Positions 23,563-35,719 of a stretch of DNA of 64,000 nucleotides are shown here, piece after piece. The position numbers and the translations under genes are program-made. Source of the stretch: Auricularia sp. M13. Lineage: Eukaryota; Basidiomycota; Agaricomycetes; Auriculariales; Auriculariaceae. Position 1 is the stretch's first letter. Every line of letters starts with the position of its first letter. Location of the stretch: contig CM073195.1 in NCBI GenBank assembly GCA_037042915.1, forward strand, positions 1,488,001 through 1,552,000. The letters are read 5' to 3'. The notes beneath the pieces were generated by a model, which was given only the letters and a program-made list of their open reading frames with translations, was not told the origin of the DNA and searched no databases.

Positions 23563-24368
23563 GGCTGGGAACTGAGATGAGAGCAGAAGGGGAGGGGGCT
23601 TGGATAAGGCTTACCAATACCAATCGCAGTTCGCGGTTTTATAGCGTTGGGACGGCCATTGCTGACCGGCCGGGCGACGCGCAAGCGACGGCGTCGCGTC
23701 AGAGCGGTGCTGTCAGACGTGAGAGCACACGCAAGTTTAAGACGTTTACATAGGGCAGGCGAGCACGAAGCCGAAACTTGACGGATGCCAGCGTGCAGCT
23801 CACTCTGAATGTGCACCAGGAGGACGAGGCAGTACCTTCCCATTTTTACAACGCTGCGCCAGAATGAACACCGTCTCGACTGCTCCAAAGGGTTGATTCT
23901 GAGTGCGCCGTGCTGCTTTTGAGCCCACCGCTGGAGCCAGGCGAGGAGGAGCAATACGGATTCCGGAAGCAAGGAGATGTTCAGAAGTTACAGTACCAGT
24001 CCCACACTCAGTAGGTCCCATTGCCCGGGCAACCTACAGCACACATTCATATGACAGAGAATGCCCATAAGCACATTATTCAACGCACAGTGGCTGCCCA
24101 AATTAATTAACTAGTCATTGCCGTGGGCTCCCACTTGTCCAAATTTTATGAAGCACAGAATTTTTCGATAGATACGGATTTGCAGTGCTGTCGACGGAGC
24201 ATTAGCAGGTGGCTGGACGGTGGGACGGAGCTAGACGCGGGTCGTCGCCGCGGTTAGCGGAGTCCAGAGCGTGTGTAAGGTGACAGGTGGCATGATTTTT
24301 GGGAAATTGGCGGCATATACAAACATGGGACGGCCCCCTTGCCTGGCGCCGTCCTCCACCCACCCGCC
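23563..24368. promoter_or_regulatory. Divergent promoter region, SDR / ERG3
   Basis: 806 bp between divergent starts. The proximal part is AT-rich ('caaattaattaactagtc' near 24100). No sterol-response site could be assigned with confidence. Confidence 0.5.
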
Positions 24369-25378
24369 ATGGATCTCGTGCTCGACCTCGCCGACGAGTA
24401 CGTCTTCGACCGTGCCTGGGCCGCCATCCTGCCCGCCGCCGCGCCTGCGTACCCCGCCGCGCCGTCGTCGGGCCTGGGCGCCGCCAGCAACGCGACGCTC
24501 GCCGCCGCCGCCAGCGCCTGGCCGCGCGACTATGCGCCGCGGCAGGTGCTCTCGCTGTCGGTGCTGACGGTGCTGGGCATCCACGTGCTGTACTTCCTGT
24601 TCGCCTCGGCGTCGTACTACCTCATCTTCAACCACGACATGATGCGCCATCCGCGCTTCCTCAAGAACCAGGTCAGGCTCGAGATCCAGAGCTCGCTGCG
24701 CGCCTTCCCCGCCATCACCGTCCTCACCCTGCCCTGGTTCATTGGCGAGGTCCGCGGATACTCGCGGCTCTACAAGAACGTCGACGACTATGGATGGCCA
24801 TATCTTATCTTTTCTCTGGGATTGTCCGTGCTCATCTTCATCCCCGAGTCAACTCGCTAATACAACACCCAGCTTCCTGTTCTTCACGGACTATGCCATC
24901 TACTGGGTACACCGTCTGCTGCACCACCCAATGCTCTACAAGACCCTCCACAAGCCGCATCACAAATGGCTAGGTTAGCCGCTGCAGTGCTCCTCGCGGC
25001 ATCGGAGGTTTGCTGACATAATCCACGACAGTGCCGACGCCGTTCGCCTCGCACGCCTTCCACCCGATCGACGGCTACCTGCAGAGCGTGCCCTACCACC
25101 TCTTCGTCTTCCTCTTCCCCATGCACCGCATCGCCTACCTCGCGCTCTTCGTCGCCGTCAACTTCTGGAGCATCTTCATCCACGACAGCGACATGGTCAC
25201 CGGCCACCCGCTCGAGCACTACATCAACGGCCCCGCTCACCACACCCTGCACCACCTCTACTTCACCTGCAACTACGGCCAGTACTTCACATGGGCCGAC
25301 AAGACCGGCGGCTCGTACAAGCACCCGGACCCCAAGTTCGACCCGCTCAACGAGGTCGAAGTGAAAAAGGCGCAATGA
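24369..25378 (+). CDS. ERG3: Delta(7)-sterol 5(6)-desaturase (C-5 sterol desaturase)
   Basis: Introduces the C5-C6 double bond in ergosterol synthesis, at the ER membrane, with a di-iron centre and cytochrome b5 as electron donor. Exons 24369-24823, 24873-24973 and 25032-25378 give 300 aa; the introns have clear branch sites (GCTAAT, GCTGAC). Histidine boxes are all present: 'YWVHRLLHH', 'LHKPHHKW' and '[17 protein letters not shown]'. '[17 protein letters not shown]' and 'FIHDSDM' are characteristic of ERG3 rather than of ERG25. Membrane helices surround '[20 protein letters not shown]', '[19 protein letters not shown]' and '[13 protein letters not shown]'. Intact. Confidence 0.94.
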
Positions 25379-26134
25379 GCGCGAAGCGCTGACGCCCGCG
25401 GCGCTTAGGTAGTATATAGCACTCTAGAGGGAGTCTGACAGGGACGACACCGGACAGGTCGACGAACGACCCGCACGATTTTTTCGGTTTGCGCACGGCG
25501 CTTGGATGTTTATGCCACCGCTCATCGTTTTCCTCGCTTGGAACTCATCAATGTACATCGCGCGCAATCATAATAAGTACAGTAACGTTGCCCACGCACA
25601 CATACTGTATCACGCATTCGCCGGATGCACTGACTTACTCGTCGTCGCGGAGCATTCGGAGCGCAGCCTGGACGTCGGCGTCGACGTCGCCCTCCTTATG
25701 CCACTCGTCGAACGTCTCGAGCTCCGCGCCGAGCGCGCGTATGGCATCACCGTCCGCCGTTCCGAGCGACTGCAGCATCTCGCCCGCGCGCGCGCTGGAC
25801 GCCGCCACCGCTTGGGTGTACGGTCTGCGCACGGCGTCGTACACGCGCAGCGCGTCGTCGATGCTGGATGCTGACTGCAGCAGGCGCGCGAGCATGTATG
25901 CGTCCTGCCAGGTCGAAGTTGGGCTTGTGAGTTTGTGCTGGGGAAAGAAGGAAGGAACGCCAGGACGGACCTCGATCGTCTGGTTTTTTGAGCTTCGGGA
26001 TAACTACGGTCACATAGTGACGTTCGCTTCTCCCTACCCGCGCAGCGGGGTGCTTGGTCGCCCGCCATGTCTAAATGCTCCACCCGAAGAAATGCATTTA
26101 CGCACGCCAGTTGGCAGTGTGGGGCTCGGACCTA

Positions 26135-29100
26135 TCACCCTACGCCCAGCGTAGGGCGCTCAGGCCCCATACCCACTAAAACTCCGGGCCTCGGTGTTCT
26201 TCCCGTACGCACATCGACTCCGGCTTCCATAAGGGATCCCCAGTTGACGTGGTTTCTGATGTCGAGGAGATTTGCCCAGGTATCGAATGCGAGATGGCCA
26301 CTCAAGGCCTTGGGACCGAACTTGTGCCTGTATGTTAAAATGCGGTCCTGGAGCATGCGCTTTTCTAAAATGCGCGTCCATCGCTGCTCTATTTCGGCCT
26401 GACTTATGCTCCAGGTGGGGTCGTCGGCGTGTTCTATCCACCGCTCGCAGCGGATTTTCCATATCAGAAATGCGGACTCGGAAACTATGATGCGGAAGGC
26501 ACGCTCGGATGCCTTATTCCGACTGTCTCTTGTCCATAGACGGGCACTTGAGCATCCCCATACTAGGCCGATATTGATGTCTACCTCTACAAGTTTCTCC
26601 TCGAGGAACCGCCTGACTAAGCGCCAGATTCGGCTTTGCCCAGATTCAGGGCATTGGAAAAGGATGTGCTCCATGGTCTCAATTTCATCGCACGCGGGGC
26701 ACACTTCGAACTCTTTCCAAGGTGACGGCATTTTGTTAAAGTACTCCCCTATTTTGTGCGCGCCATGCAGACCCTTCCACATAAAATTTCGAACGTTGCG
26801 CGATAGGTCCCTGCTCTGAAGCCCCTGCCAAATTTGTTTTTCGGTCGGGGTGCTCCGGTTTATAGCACCGAGCGCCGTCTGCGTTACCGCTATATTTGTC
26901 GCCGTAATACTGCGCAGTAAAGTCTTCTCTGCCTTAGCCGCACGAATTGCTCTCTGTGCAAAACTTTGGCGCAGGCCCTTAAGTGCAACCCCTGGCTTGT
27001 CGAAGAACACCAGACGTTCCGCGTCCGGGGTGAACACCTGGGCCGCGTCTGCTGCCACCTGCGCTCGGTCTCGCGTCTGGCGCACCTCGGGCCACGCTTT
27101 CAGCCTTTTTTTGTCCACGTAGGTCAGTGTTGTCGGTGCATCTCTGGAGCGTAGGGCTGCCGCAGCCATTCTCATCGCCAGGGCCGCAGATGGGAAATCT
27201 AGCCAGCCCGCGTCCTCGTGTACCCACAGGCGCAAGGTCAAAGCTTCCACCACCTTTTGACTCGTGGTGACCACGTGTAGGACCGCATCCCTGGGCGACT
27301 TTTCTACGGCCGCTACGATCGCAAGCGCTGTGCTCCGAGTGAAAGAGTGCTCCGTCCCGGGGCATGCAGCGTCAAGGTCTCGGTCCTCATCGTCTGGGAA
27401 ATGGAGAGAGAAGCCGCCTCTGGCGTCCGCACAGTCCGATCTGGCCATGCCTCCGCATGCTATCACCTGAATAGCGTCATCTCGTATTACCACTGGTTCC
27501 CGCGTGCCAGCTGGGCGGCGGTATGTCGCCTGTGCGTCCACTCCGTCGATCGCTACAGTGTCAATGCACGTCCGGAAGAGGTCCGACAATGTCCGCGTGC
27601 CTGCTTCTGTCGCGTCGAACACCAGTGCTTCCCCGTCTTGCAGAGCCGACCCGCGCGAGTCCAGGAGAACGTCCCAGATGTGCGGGTCTGGCACGGTCTG
27701 TTGCGTCGACGTATTCCATTTTTCGGCTATGTTGCACAGGATGTCTGCCGCCGCGGCCTGGCACTTGTACGGGTGGCGGCAACCTTTGATTCTATCCATA
27801 ATGCAGTTCTCACAGGTGCAGTCGTCTGCTTCCACATGGTCTTCCTCGTCATGGTCTGCAATTTCTTCCAGGTGATCTACCGTACGCACCGCGTGGTTTT
27901 GTTTAAGGCACCGAATCGTGGCGAGCAGTCGCCGTGGCACTGCATCGCTCAACATGGCGGGGTGACCCCATACTGGCATGCTTTCACGGATGTGCTGCGG
28001 GATGATGTGCGCGTCTGCCGCCACATTATATCTCCTGGCTACTCGAATCATTTGCCTCAGCATAGGCGGGAGTTTCCGCAGATTCGGCCTCCAAGACTGG
28101 CCGAAGACGTTGGTGCGGAGATCTGACGGGACTCGCGCTCTGTCCTTCAGAATCACTGCGTGGCGGAAAAGCTCATCTGCTAAGAAGGCCCATATCGGGC
28201 GATTTGCCTTTGGGGCAAGGTATGCGCATATCCACACTAAAACCTGTGCTTCATTTCTTTCAGCGACGTGCAGGAGTCCCAGCCTGCCTTCTGATTTTGG
28301 CCGGCGCAGGGTACTCATGTTCACCGGGTGCCGTGCTGATCCGTCCCAGATGAAGTCCAGGATCATCGAATCCAGCTTCTTCTCCATCGCCGCGGGCATA
28401 CCTTGAGCTGCCGTCAGATACTGGGTGTATCCTCCCACCACGGACTGGACCAGGATGCTCTTTCCGAAGAGTGAGGGTTTCGTTTCTGCCCATTTATCCA
28501 GGCTAATGGAGATCTTGTCCATAATTGCCGACCATGCCGTCGCCATGTGGACCTCATTCCCGGGCCACGCGCCCAGAATGCGTGTAGTCTCCCCGTCCTT
28601 AGCAATGCGCACGTGTTCAGGTATGCGGGGGCTCGACGGTGCAGGCCGCCTGGAGTCTAACAGTGTTCTCCTGTACTCCTTTGATCCAATAGGAATTATT
28701 TCGGTCTTTGCGGCATTGAATTTTGCGCCGGACGCGCGGCACCATGTCTTCAGGATTTCGAAAAGGGCGTCATATGAGTCTCGGTAATCTAAATATACCG
28801 TCGTATCGTCCGCATACAGGGTTGCAATGAGCTTCTCCGAGATACCTTCAATCGGGAAACCGCGGAGGTGAGACTTCCGCAGCATCATTGCCAGCGGTTC
28901 TATCGCAAGATTGAACAGTAAACACGACAGGGGGTCGCCTTGGCGCACCCCCCGTGTTACCCGATACCGTTCGCTGAGTTTCCCGTTTAACATGACTGCC
29001 GTGTATGCCTTCTCGTACAGAGCACACGTGGTTCGTATAAACAGCTCTGGGAAACCGAAGGCCTTGAGGACTAGCGCCAGGTATTCGTGGGTAATTTTGT

Positions 29101-30348
29101 CGTACGCTTTTTCCTGGTCAGCAGCGACGATCATCCCATTTCTTTCAGTGGCTTCCGCGTAGTTAAGCATCAAGGTGACAGCTTTGGTCTGGTCCGTTAT
29201 GCTACGGCCGCGTACAAATCCAGCTTGAGCATGGTGAATTACTGACGGGGCCGCGATCGCCAGCTTCATCGCGAGTGCCTTGGTAAAGATCTTGTAGTCT
29301 GTATTCAATAGCGTTATGGGGCGATAGTTCGCTATATCTGATCTGTCCCCTTTTTTATACTCCCCGCCACGGAAAATAACCGCCGTTCGGAGATAGCCGC
29401 CCACTTGCGACACACCTTTCTTTCTACGATCTGCATATAAAAATAAAGTGTAATAGTAAGGGTTGTAGGGCACGTCCTTCGGTACATAATCCTCCTCTGA
29501 GATCTTGAAACGGGTGCTATACAACTCGACTATGATGTCATCTTTGAGGGGGACCGATATTAATACTATCTCCACAACCAGGGAGCATCAAGCTTCCCCC
29601 TGATATGAAACCCAGGTTCATTTTGGATGGATGTTGCGTTGCAGAAGCAGCGAAGGTGTACGCGCAATATTCGCTTTTATATGAGCTCAAACTTGTCCTC
29701 CGGTTCACCAGCCGACTTGCCCTCCGGAATTACTGGATGGGGGAAAACGCAAACCGAGTTTACCATTGAATAGTATCAAGCCTAAGCATCATGCACAAAT
29801 AAAAGTTTCAGGTCAAGTGTATCAAAATTGTGGCAGAAATCGAGAATTTCCCAACGGCGGTTATTTTCCGTGGCGGGGAGTAGAGTGGGCACAACCAGCC
29901 CTCTGCGAAATTTGTGCCATCCAGGACGCCGTAGACCTCTATATCTTGGTACACAGCGCATAGGGCATTGGCAACATCGAAGAGGGCCTCTTCATTTGGC
30001 CTCCTCTCGCAATGCTTCTTATGCAGCGCCTTCCACAGTTCGTGGATTAGCCCGTCAAGTCCTGCAGCTTTGCCTTCCTGGGCCAGCAGAATGGACTCAG
30101 CGACATCTTCCCTGGTTATGTACGCCCGAGGAGTGCCTTATGTTCCGGGCTGATCTCTATATCAACGTGTCTCAGCACATTTTGCATATTTTCGTCACGG
30201 TCTGTGCCCGGCAGTTCGAGGCCTTCCAGTTGCAGGCCGTCGTGGTGATTTCGGGCTAGAGACAACATTTCTTCCGTGCGCGAAGTATATACTGCAGGGT
30301 CAGTTCCGGGGCGGCGTAAAGTCACTATGGCATCTTTGGGCTTATTTG
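26135..30348 (-). pseudogene. LINE ORF2, reverse transcriptase part
   Basis: The upstream part (30348 to 29883) reads 'KPKDAIVTLRRPGTDPAVY' and, after a frame change near 30135, 'YITREDVAESILLAQEGKAA' and 'GLDGLIHELWKAL' up to 'NFAEGWLCPLY'. There the MITE intervenes. Past it the frame continues 'KKGDRSDIANYRPITLLNTD', 'QAGFVRGRSITDQT', 'DQEKAYDKITHEYL', 'RGVRQGDPLSCLLFNLAIEP' and the catalytic 'LYADDTTVYLDY'. These are the usual fingers and palm motifs of a LINE RT. A region of RNase-H-like length follows, whose acidic residues I cannot all identify, then a zf-RVT segment 'CPACDEIETMEHILFQCP'. The ORF from 29575 down to 26135 is open over more than 1,100 codons including MITE-derived residues at its start, so only a few lesions are present. 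Confidence 0.82.
29360..29880. mobile_element. MITE with TA target duplication, nested in the LINE reverse transcriptase
   Basis: 521 bp. The ends read ctccccgccacggaaaataa and its reverse complement, with an inverted match of about 28 bp. TA flanks both sides (29358-29359, 29881-29882). Dropping it restores 'GWLCPLYKKGDRSD' in the LINE reading frame, which fixes the borders. No coding capacity of its own. Tc1/mariner-like by target, but the termini differ from the MITE at 9224-9853, so it is a separate family. Confidence 0.88.
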
Positions 30349-30353
30349 AACGC

Positions 30354-31923
30354 TGATCGGGCAGAAATTGACACGCCGGAAAAATTGCGTCCCTTTCAAG
30401 ATAAAGGCGACATAGCAAGACACAATACAAGCTCGAAGACAGTACTACCACACATCCCGACAACAACGAAGACCGCAAATCAACAAGAACAGCATCCCGA
30501 AATGGAACACGCGACGCACACCGGCAAGACCCGACATCTCTCCAGCATGGACAACTTGGCGACAACGGCTCGGCAACCACAATCCCTTCTATTGGACCTC
30601 AAGCACGACTCCCGGATTTGCCTTTCGAGACTCCCAGAGTATGCGCGAAGGACGAACGATCCGTCTCTAAGAGCAGGCGAGCATGTTCCACGTTCGCCTC
30701 CCGAAAGTGTTCCAGCACACGACCGCGTGCTACTCCGGCAAAGACACCACGACCACGAAGGTGCGCAGTCGCCCTGGCTGCGAAGGAATATTCTCGACGC
30801 CGCTGTCTCCGGTTCCAAGGGATCACCAGCAACCGAGAACGATCCTGACTCATTCACCCAAAATCGTTATCGGCACCTGCGCGTTCGCGAACACGTCACC
30901 CGCTGCGACCTCGGACCATATCCAGACCAGGGTCTAGGGCATCCTTCCTCTCTACTGTCCCTGAGCATGTGCACCCTGAGAAACCGGGGAAATGCGGAAC
31001 ACGAAACCCATACTAGGGGAATCCCGTCATCGTGATCGCAGCGCACTTTCCCACGGTCTATGGCGTCATCCAAACGGCAGGGCAGGCCGCAGCACACTTG
31101 TGGACGATCGGTAGTCTTTCCTCGGAGCAAAGTCTGAATCACACGCTCACGGGATCGACCTCTCATTGGCTCCCGAGAATGGATTGCGCAACCCGCAGGC
31201 GCGCGCAGTCCGCATGTGACAATCGGGAACTCTTCCTATCGCATGGGCATTATCGGTACAGCGCGGGACATGGTCTTGATTGGCTTGGCATTCTCCTGTA
31301 TAAAACGCGATAGGTAGTTAGGTAGTTTTCCCTTAGCACAGCGGCTCACGAGCATCCGGCTCACCAGTAGTTCAGTATCGCGCACTCCGGCGCCCAGTTC
31401 TCGTACTCGCACCCGTCCTCCGTTCTAGTCCGTACGCAATCGAAGTCTCAGTCACCCTCTGCCATCTCCGTTGGCCTCAAGTCCCATTTTCCCCCCCTTC
31501 CCTCGGTGCGTAGTCGCGACTTCCGTGATTGCACACCATCCTCCCTCCTCTCCTACTACGACTTCTCCATCCGAACCGTGCTACTTCTGTTCGTCGCGTT
31601 CGCACGCAGTCATAGACTTCGCCAGTGCAGCGACGAAGAAAAGACGCACTCCCGTCTCACAATCCTCCTCTCCCGTGCACCCTCTTCCCGTAGACGACTC
31701 CACACGAGTAGTCTCGAGCTCTCCGGATACGATTCGGGTTCCCCCTCGTCTTTGTGATCCTCACTCGGGTTTTGATCATACACACTCGAGACCATATCCC
31801 CGTTTCACCCCTACCTCTATATCTATTCTCTCGTGTGTTGGGTATACTCCACCCACCCACCCTTTTGATCTGCGGCTCCTCTCTACTCCTGGATTCATTG
31901 TCTTAGTCTTCCCTGGCTGTTCA
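30354..31923. mobile_element. Solo-LTR-like insertion nested in LINE ORF2
   Basis: About 1,570 bp, starting tgatcgggcag and ending ctggctgttca (TG...CA), flanked by acgc on both sides (30350-30353 and 31924-31927; aacgc if the last base is assigned to the duplication). It splits the LINE frame 'KSWFRWTR / SNKPKDAI', which rejoins exactly when one copy of the duplication is kept. A TATA-like 'ctgtataaaacgcg' near 31292 followed by a C/T-rich stretch resembles an LTR promoter. No internal coding region is credible. Family unknown; treated as a fossil. Confidence 0.65.
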
Positions 31924-33291
31924 ACGCGTCCACCGGAACCAAGATTTGCTCATGGTCTCCGCCTCTGCCCATGCTCTCGTCGACCTATTGCGGAAAGTTC
32001 GCTGAGCTATGTCGTCTTGGTGGGCAGAGAGGTCCTGTTCTGATGTACGGAGGCGATCCCTCGCCATTTCGGAAGATCCCGGAGACGATGCGTTTGCCAG
32101 CGCTGCGACCGCCTGGTGGCGGGCCTTTTTCTTTTTTTCCAGAGTCGTGTTTTTTTGCGCACGCGATCGTGCGTGCACGGCGGCGCGCCAATTTCCTTAA
32201 GTCCTCTTTGAAAGAGGCCCAGAGTCGCTGAGGGTTCGACTCATCTGACCGCGCAGTAAGTTTCTGCATCGCTAGCCGGTCTTGCAGGCGCAGGCCCAAC
32301 TTATTCACGTCGTCCATAAATGTGCGGTCTTTAACCAGGGGCGCGCGCAAGGACCAGCGTCCAGGACCGATTTCCGGGACGCCAGGATTAACTATGTCCA
32401 CATAAATGCGGCTATGGTCATTCTCGTTCAGAGTCGATGGTTCAATTTCCCAGCTCCTGCTGGCGCTGAGTAGAGTCCGTGTGAGGTATACCCGGTCGAT
32501 TCGTGACATCGCCGTTCGCGCCTCATTTCGCCATGTCCATTCCGTCATGGTGGGGTTGGTCTGTCTCCAGCCGTCGATTATCTTCAGGTAGTTCTTTAGG
32601 CTGTCGAAGGAGTCAGGGGAGTCTATGGCAGATAATTTGGCCGGAAACCTGTCAACAGAGTCTTCCACAAAATTGAAGTCCCCAAGCACAATATCTGGCT
32701 TCCCCTCCCTGCCTCTGGCAGTCCGCAGCTTCTTTTCCAGCGTTTCCCAGAAAGCGCCGTTGTCTGCTCTGATCGTGGGCGCATATATTGCCAGGATCCC
32801 AAGCTCGTCGTCATGGTGCCAGTTCATTCTGACCATAATCGCACGGCCGGGGACGAGGACTGAGGTTTGCAGGTTCGCCGTGTTGGTCAGGAGCTTATTA
32901 AAGACAATCGCGACCCCTCCTGCTCCCGTCGGATTATCAGGACGGGCACTGTTCACGACGTGCAGGTTCTTATATAGTTTGTGGATTTCATCCACGTGGT
33001 CTTTATTCAGATGCGTCTTGCGATCTTTCTCCATTTAATGCTCCCGCTTATCGACTGCGTACCCCGGCCCCGCATATTTTCGGATATTATACGCAGACTG
33101 GCCCTGGTATTTTTGAGGCTACGGGGCGGTCGATGTTCCATAACTTCGCCCCCCGGGACAGGAGCAGGCGGTGCCGGGTAATGGTGTGCTGGCTGGCTGC
33201 CCGGCACCGAAGGGGACCTCGAGGGCAAGGGCTGCTGACGAGGTACTGGGAAAGGGACGCCGCGCTGGTCGCCCACGTTTACTGCGCTCAC
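31924..33291 (-). pseudogene. LINE ORF2, endonuclease part
   Basis: Apurinic-type endonuclease/exonuclease/phosphatase domain at the ORF2 N-terminus. The reading starts near 33291 with a Pro-rich leader, then 'ASLRIISENMRGRGT'. Conserved blocks: 'THLNKDHVDEIHKLY', 'AGGVAIVFNK', 'ILAIYAPTIRADNGAFWETL', 'PDIVLGDFNFVEDSVDRFPA', 'SRIDRVYLTRTL' and 'NENDHSRIYVDI'. The usual segment with the catalytic Glu (QETH in relatives) appears deleted between 'GSIKWRKIARR' and 'THLNKD', so the nuclease is probably dead. Past about 32150 the frame changes, and the linker (about 31930-32178, 'VAALANASSPGSSEMARDRL') continues to the solo-LTR-like insertion. Confidence 0.78.
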
Positions 33292-34144
33292 GGCAGAGTG
33301 TGGCGACCATTCTGGGATGCGTGGTGTAGTCGGCGTGCCTGCACCACTCCCGGTAGATGTTCCGCCGTCCGTGACCCCCGTACCGTCCTCGACCTCGTGG
33401 TCGGCGGAGTTATCCCACGTGTCTCCGGCACTCGGGGGCGTATGACCGAGCCTATCATTGGCGACCGTATTGTGGTTTAGAGCTGTATGTAAAGGTTGCG
33501 CTGAAAGTTCGACAGGGCGGGCCAGCGCGCCCGGACCCGCTAGTCGGCTGCCGGCCGACGCGGAGGATCTTGCAAGACGCCCAGAGAAATGAGGGATTCT
33601 CCGCGCAGTCTGCTTGAGCCCTGAGCTCGCGAGTGATCCTAGGCCTAAATAGGCGCCCCGCGTACCACCTGTGAGAGTGTCCTGTACCCGAATGGTCAGT
33701 AAATGTAGCTCTCGTGGTATTGTGAGGTAAAAGAGGGGAAAAAGAAAGGGGCGAGGTGCCAGTCTTCATGCTCGCCTTAAAACATTATGCTACCCGCGCG
33801 TCCTTCGTTTCACGCCGTTGACAGTAAGGCAATAAGGGCAGGGGGGCTTTATTTCAGCAGAGGGGACGCGACGGCGTTTATGGTGTGCAAAGATCGCATT
33901 TTTTTGGGGTGCTACATGTTATGCACGTCTGCTCGTAGCACTGCGTGGGGTGCTGTCTATTCAGGGGGGAACAAGAAAATGGCTACGCATTCTTTGAAGG
34001 ATCTACGAGGGGGAACATCGGTTCCGGGCACGGCGAGTTGCAGAGGGGGTTGAGGACGACGAGAAGAGGGGAGGGGGAGGATGGGCGGGCGATGCGATTG
34101 GATTTGTACAGCAAGAAGAAAAAGGGGCGCGGGCCACCTGCCTA

Positions 34145-35719
34145 TCAGCCCATCGCACGGTCGTTGCGGCGACGCTTGTCATCGTTGCGCGAATTGTCGC
34201 GGCCCCGTCTGCCGCGATGTTCGTCGCGTCGGGGACTATGTTGCTTGTCCTGCTTCCTGTTCTGTTGCATGTTGCGGCCCCGGCCGGGCGCGTTGTGCGC
34301 CTGTGCGCGCGAACTCTGGCCGGCCCTTGGTGGGCCATCGTCTCTACGGGGCGGGGCTGGGGGGGCGGCGACGGGTGCCGGCGGTGGCGGCGGTAGTGGA
34401 GGGGCCGGCGGAGGAGCTTGCGGATTCACTGGAGCGGCCGCCAGCGCAGCGGCGACGAGCTGTTTGGTGATGCACAAGTCGGTAGGGTGCGACGCGCTCT
34501 TGCATCGATGGCAGGCCCAGGTGAACTTGATGGGCTTACCGCGCCCGCACGCCGGATGCTGGATGTCCATATTGCGCAGGGCTTCGATGAGCTTGTCTAG
34601 ATATTCGGGTGGGAGGTCGAAGGTGTCTGCGTATACGTGTACGTGAGTCGTCATTCCACCCTCCCAGTCGACGGGCATGATCGCGACCCTCATTGAGCCG
34701 AGGAAACGGGCGCGCGGGTTGGGTTCGGTGGCCGTTGGCAGGCGGCTGTATGCGTCAAAAAGCTCTGTCACATACTTCGTGTGCGTCGCGCGAACGCGGA
34801 CCGTGTTGCTGAGCTCGATCTCCGGTAGGTCCCTTGGGACGCGCATGACGATGGTCCAGAGAAACGGGGAGCGCGGGAGGGCCACGGTGAAGACGCCGTA
34901 TTCAAGCCCGCCGATGCGCCAGAAACGCATCTTGTCGTACTCGGACGACAGCCTGGTCGTCATGTCGTAGCCGATGAGGGTGCACTTAGGTAGGGGGAGG
35001 TCCGGCCGGTCGGCAGGGGTGTACGCCATGACGAAGGAGATCTTGTCCTGAGGGTGCGCAAGGTCCGAGTTGCGCTCGAACTTGTTGAGAACGTAGTTGG
35101 ACCTGAAAGAGTCGCGATTGATAGATCCATCGACGCTTATCGGATAGAAGATACGCATATGAGGGCCGCGGGTGCGGAGATACGCAAGTTGTGCTGGGCA
35201 GATGTACGCTGCGAAACCGGATTCGCGCATTCCATCGACCAGGTCCGTCCCGCCAATCGCGGCCACTGCGAGGCGCGAGTTTGCGAACACTTCTGAGATG
35301 CCTGCGTTGGCGATGCGTTCGTCTGCTGACGCAAGAGGGTCGTCGCCGGGGAAGTCGGGATGACGCGGCTCGCGCGGCTGCCCGTGAGGGACGAGAATGG
35401 CCGGTAGTGCAGGAGGCGCGGGCGGCGGCGGTGCTGCTGGTAGGGCGGCACCTGCTATTTGCGCCAGAGCTGGGGGACCGGCGGGGCCCTGTGGTGTAAT
35501 TGACCTCGCTGGCACGGGGGCTGGGGCAGGCGCCGGCGCCGGCGTTGGTGAGTTCGGGACGACCTGCATGGCGTCCTCCGGGGCATCTTGAGCGCTGTGG
35601 GCATCTTGTCCGTTCGGCGACTGCACAGACTCGCCGGGTGCGCTCGGCTGGCGGGGCGGTGCCTGTTGCTGCTCCTCGATGTATTCCAGCTCGTCGTCGT
35701 CGTCGTCGTATATCTCCAT
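34145..35719 (-). CDS. LINE ORF1 (gag-like nucleic-acid-binding protein)
   Basis: 524 aa, open. The N-terminus is very acidic ('MEIYDDDDDELEYIEE') and Pro/Ala-rich; the central globular part has 'LAVAAIGGTDLVDGMRE', 'ICPAQLAYLRTRGPHMRIFY' and 'MPVDWEGGMTTHVHVYAD'. A zinc-knuckle-like motif CHRCKSASHPTDLC lies near residue 415, followed by a Pro-rich and then strongly basic Arg/Asp tail. Position 5' of ORF2 on the same strand and the knuckle plus basic tail identify it as the ORF1 protein of the LINE. Function: RNA binding in the retrotransposition particle (known for the type). Confidence 0.75.
   Translation of the reverse strand: MEIYDDDDDELEYIEEQQQAPPRQPSAPGESVQSPNGQDAHSAQDAPEDAMQVVPNSPTPAPAPAPAPVPARSITPQGPAGPPALAQIAGAALPAAPPPPAPPALPAILVPHGQPREPRHPDFPGDDPLASADERIANAGISEVFANSRLAVAAIGGTDLVDGMRESGFAAYICPAQLAYLRTRGPHMRIFYPISVDGSINRDSFRSNYVLNKFERNSDLAHPQDKISFVMAYTPADRPDLPLPKCTLIGYDMTTRLSSEYDKMRFWRIGGLEYGVFTVALPRSPFLWTIVMRVPRDLPEIELSNTVRVRATHTKYVTELFDAYSRLPTATEPNPRARFLGSMRVAIMPVDWEGGMTTHVHVYADTFDLPPEYLDKLIEALRNMDIQHPACGRGKPIKFTWACHRCKSASHPTDLCITKQLVAAALAAAPVNPQAPPPAPPLPPPPPAPVAAPPAPPRRDDGPPRAGQSSRAQAHNAPGRGRNMQQNRKQDKQHSPRRDEHRGRRGRDNSRNDDKRRRNDRAMG

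Noticed and set aside
31471-32043. 190-codon plus-strand frame
   Set aside because: It runs from the solo-LTR-like element into antisense LINE sequence and has no domain character.
33300-34144. Separate gene between LINE ORF1 and ORF2
   Set aside because: No motif-bearing frame; treated as LINE inter-ORF sequence or unresolved insertion.
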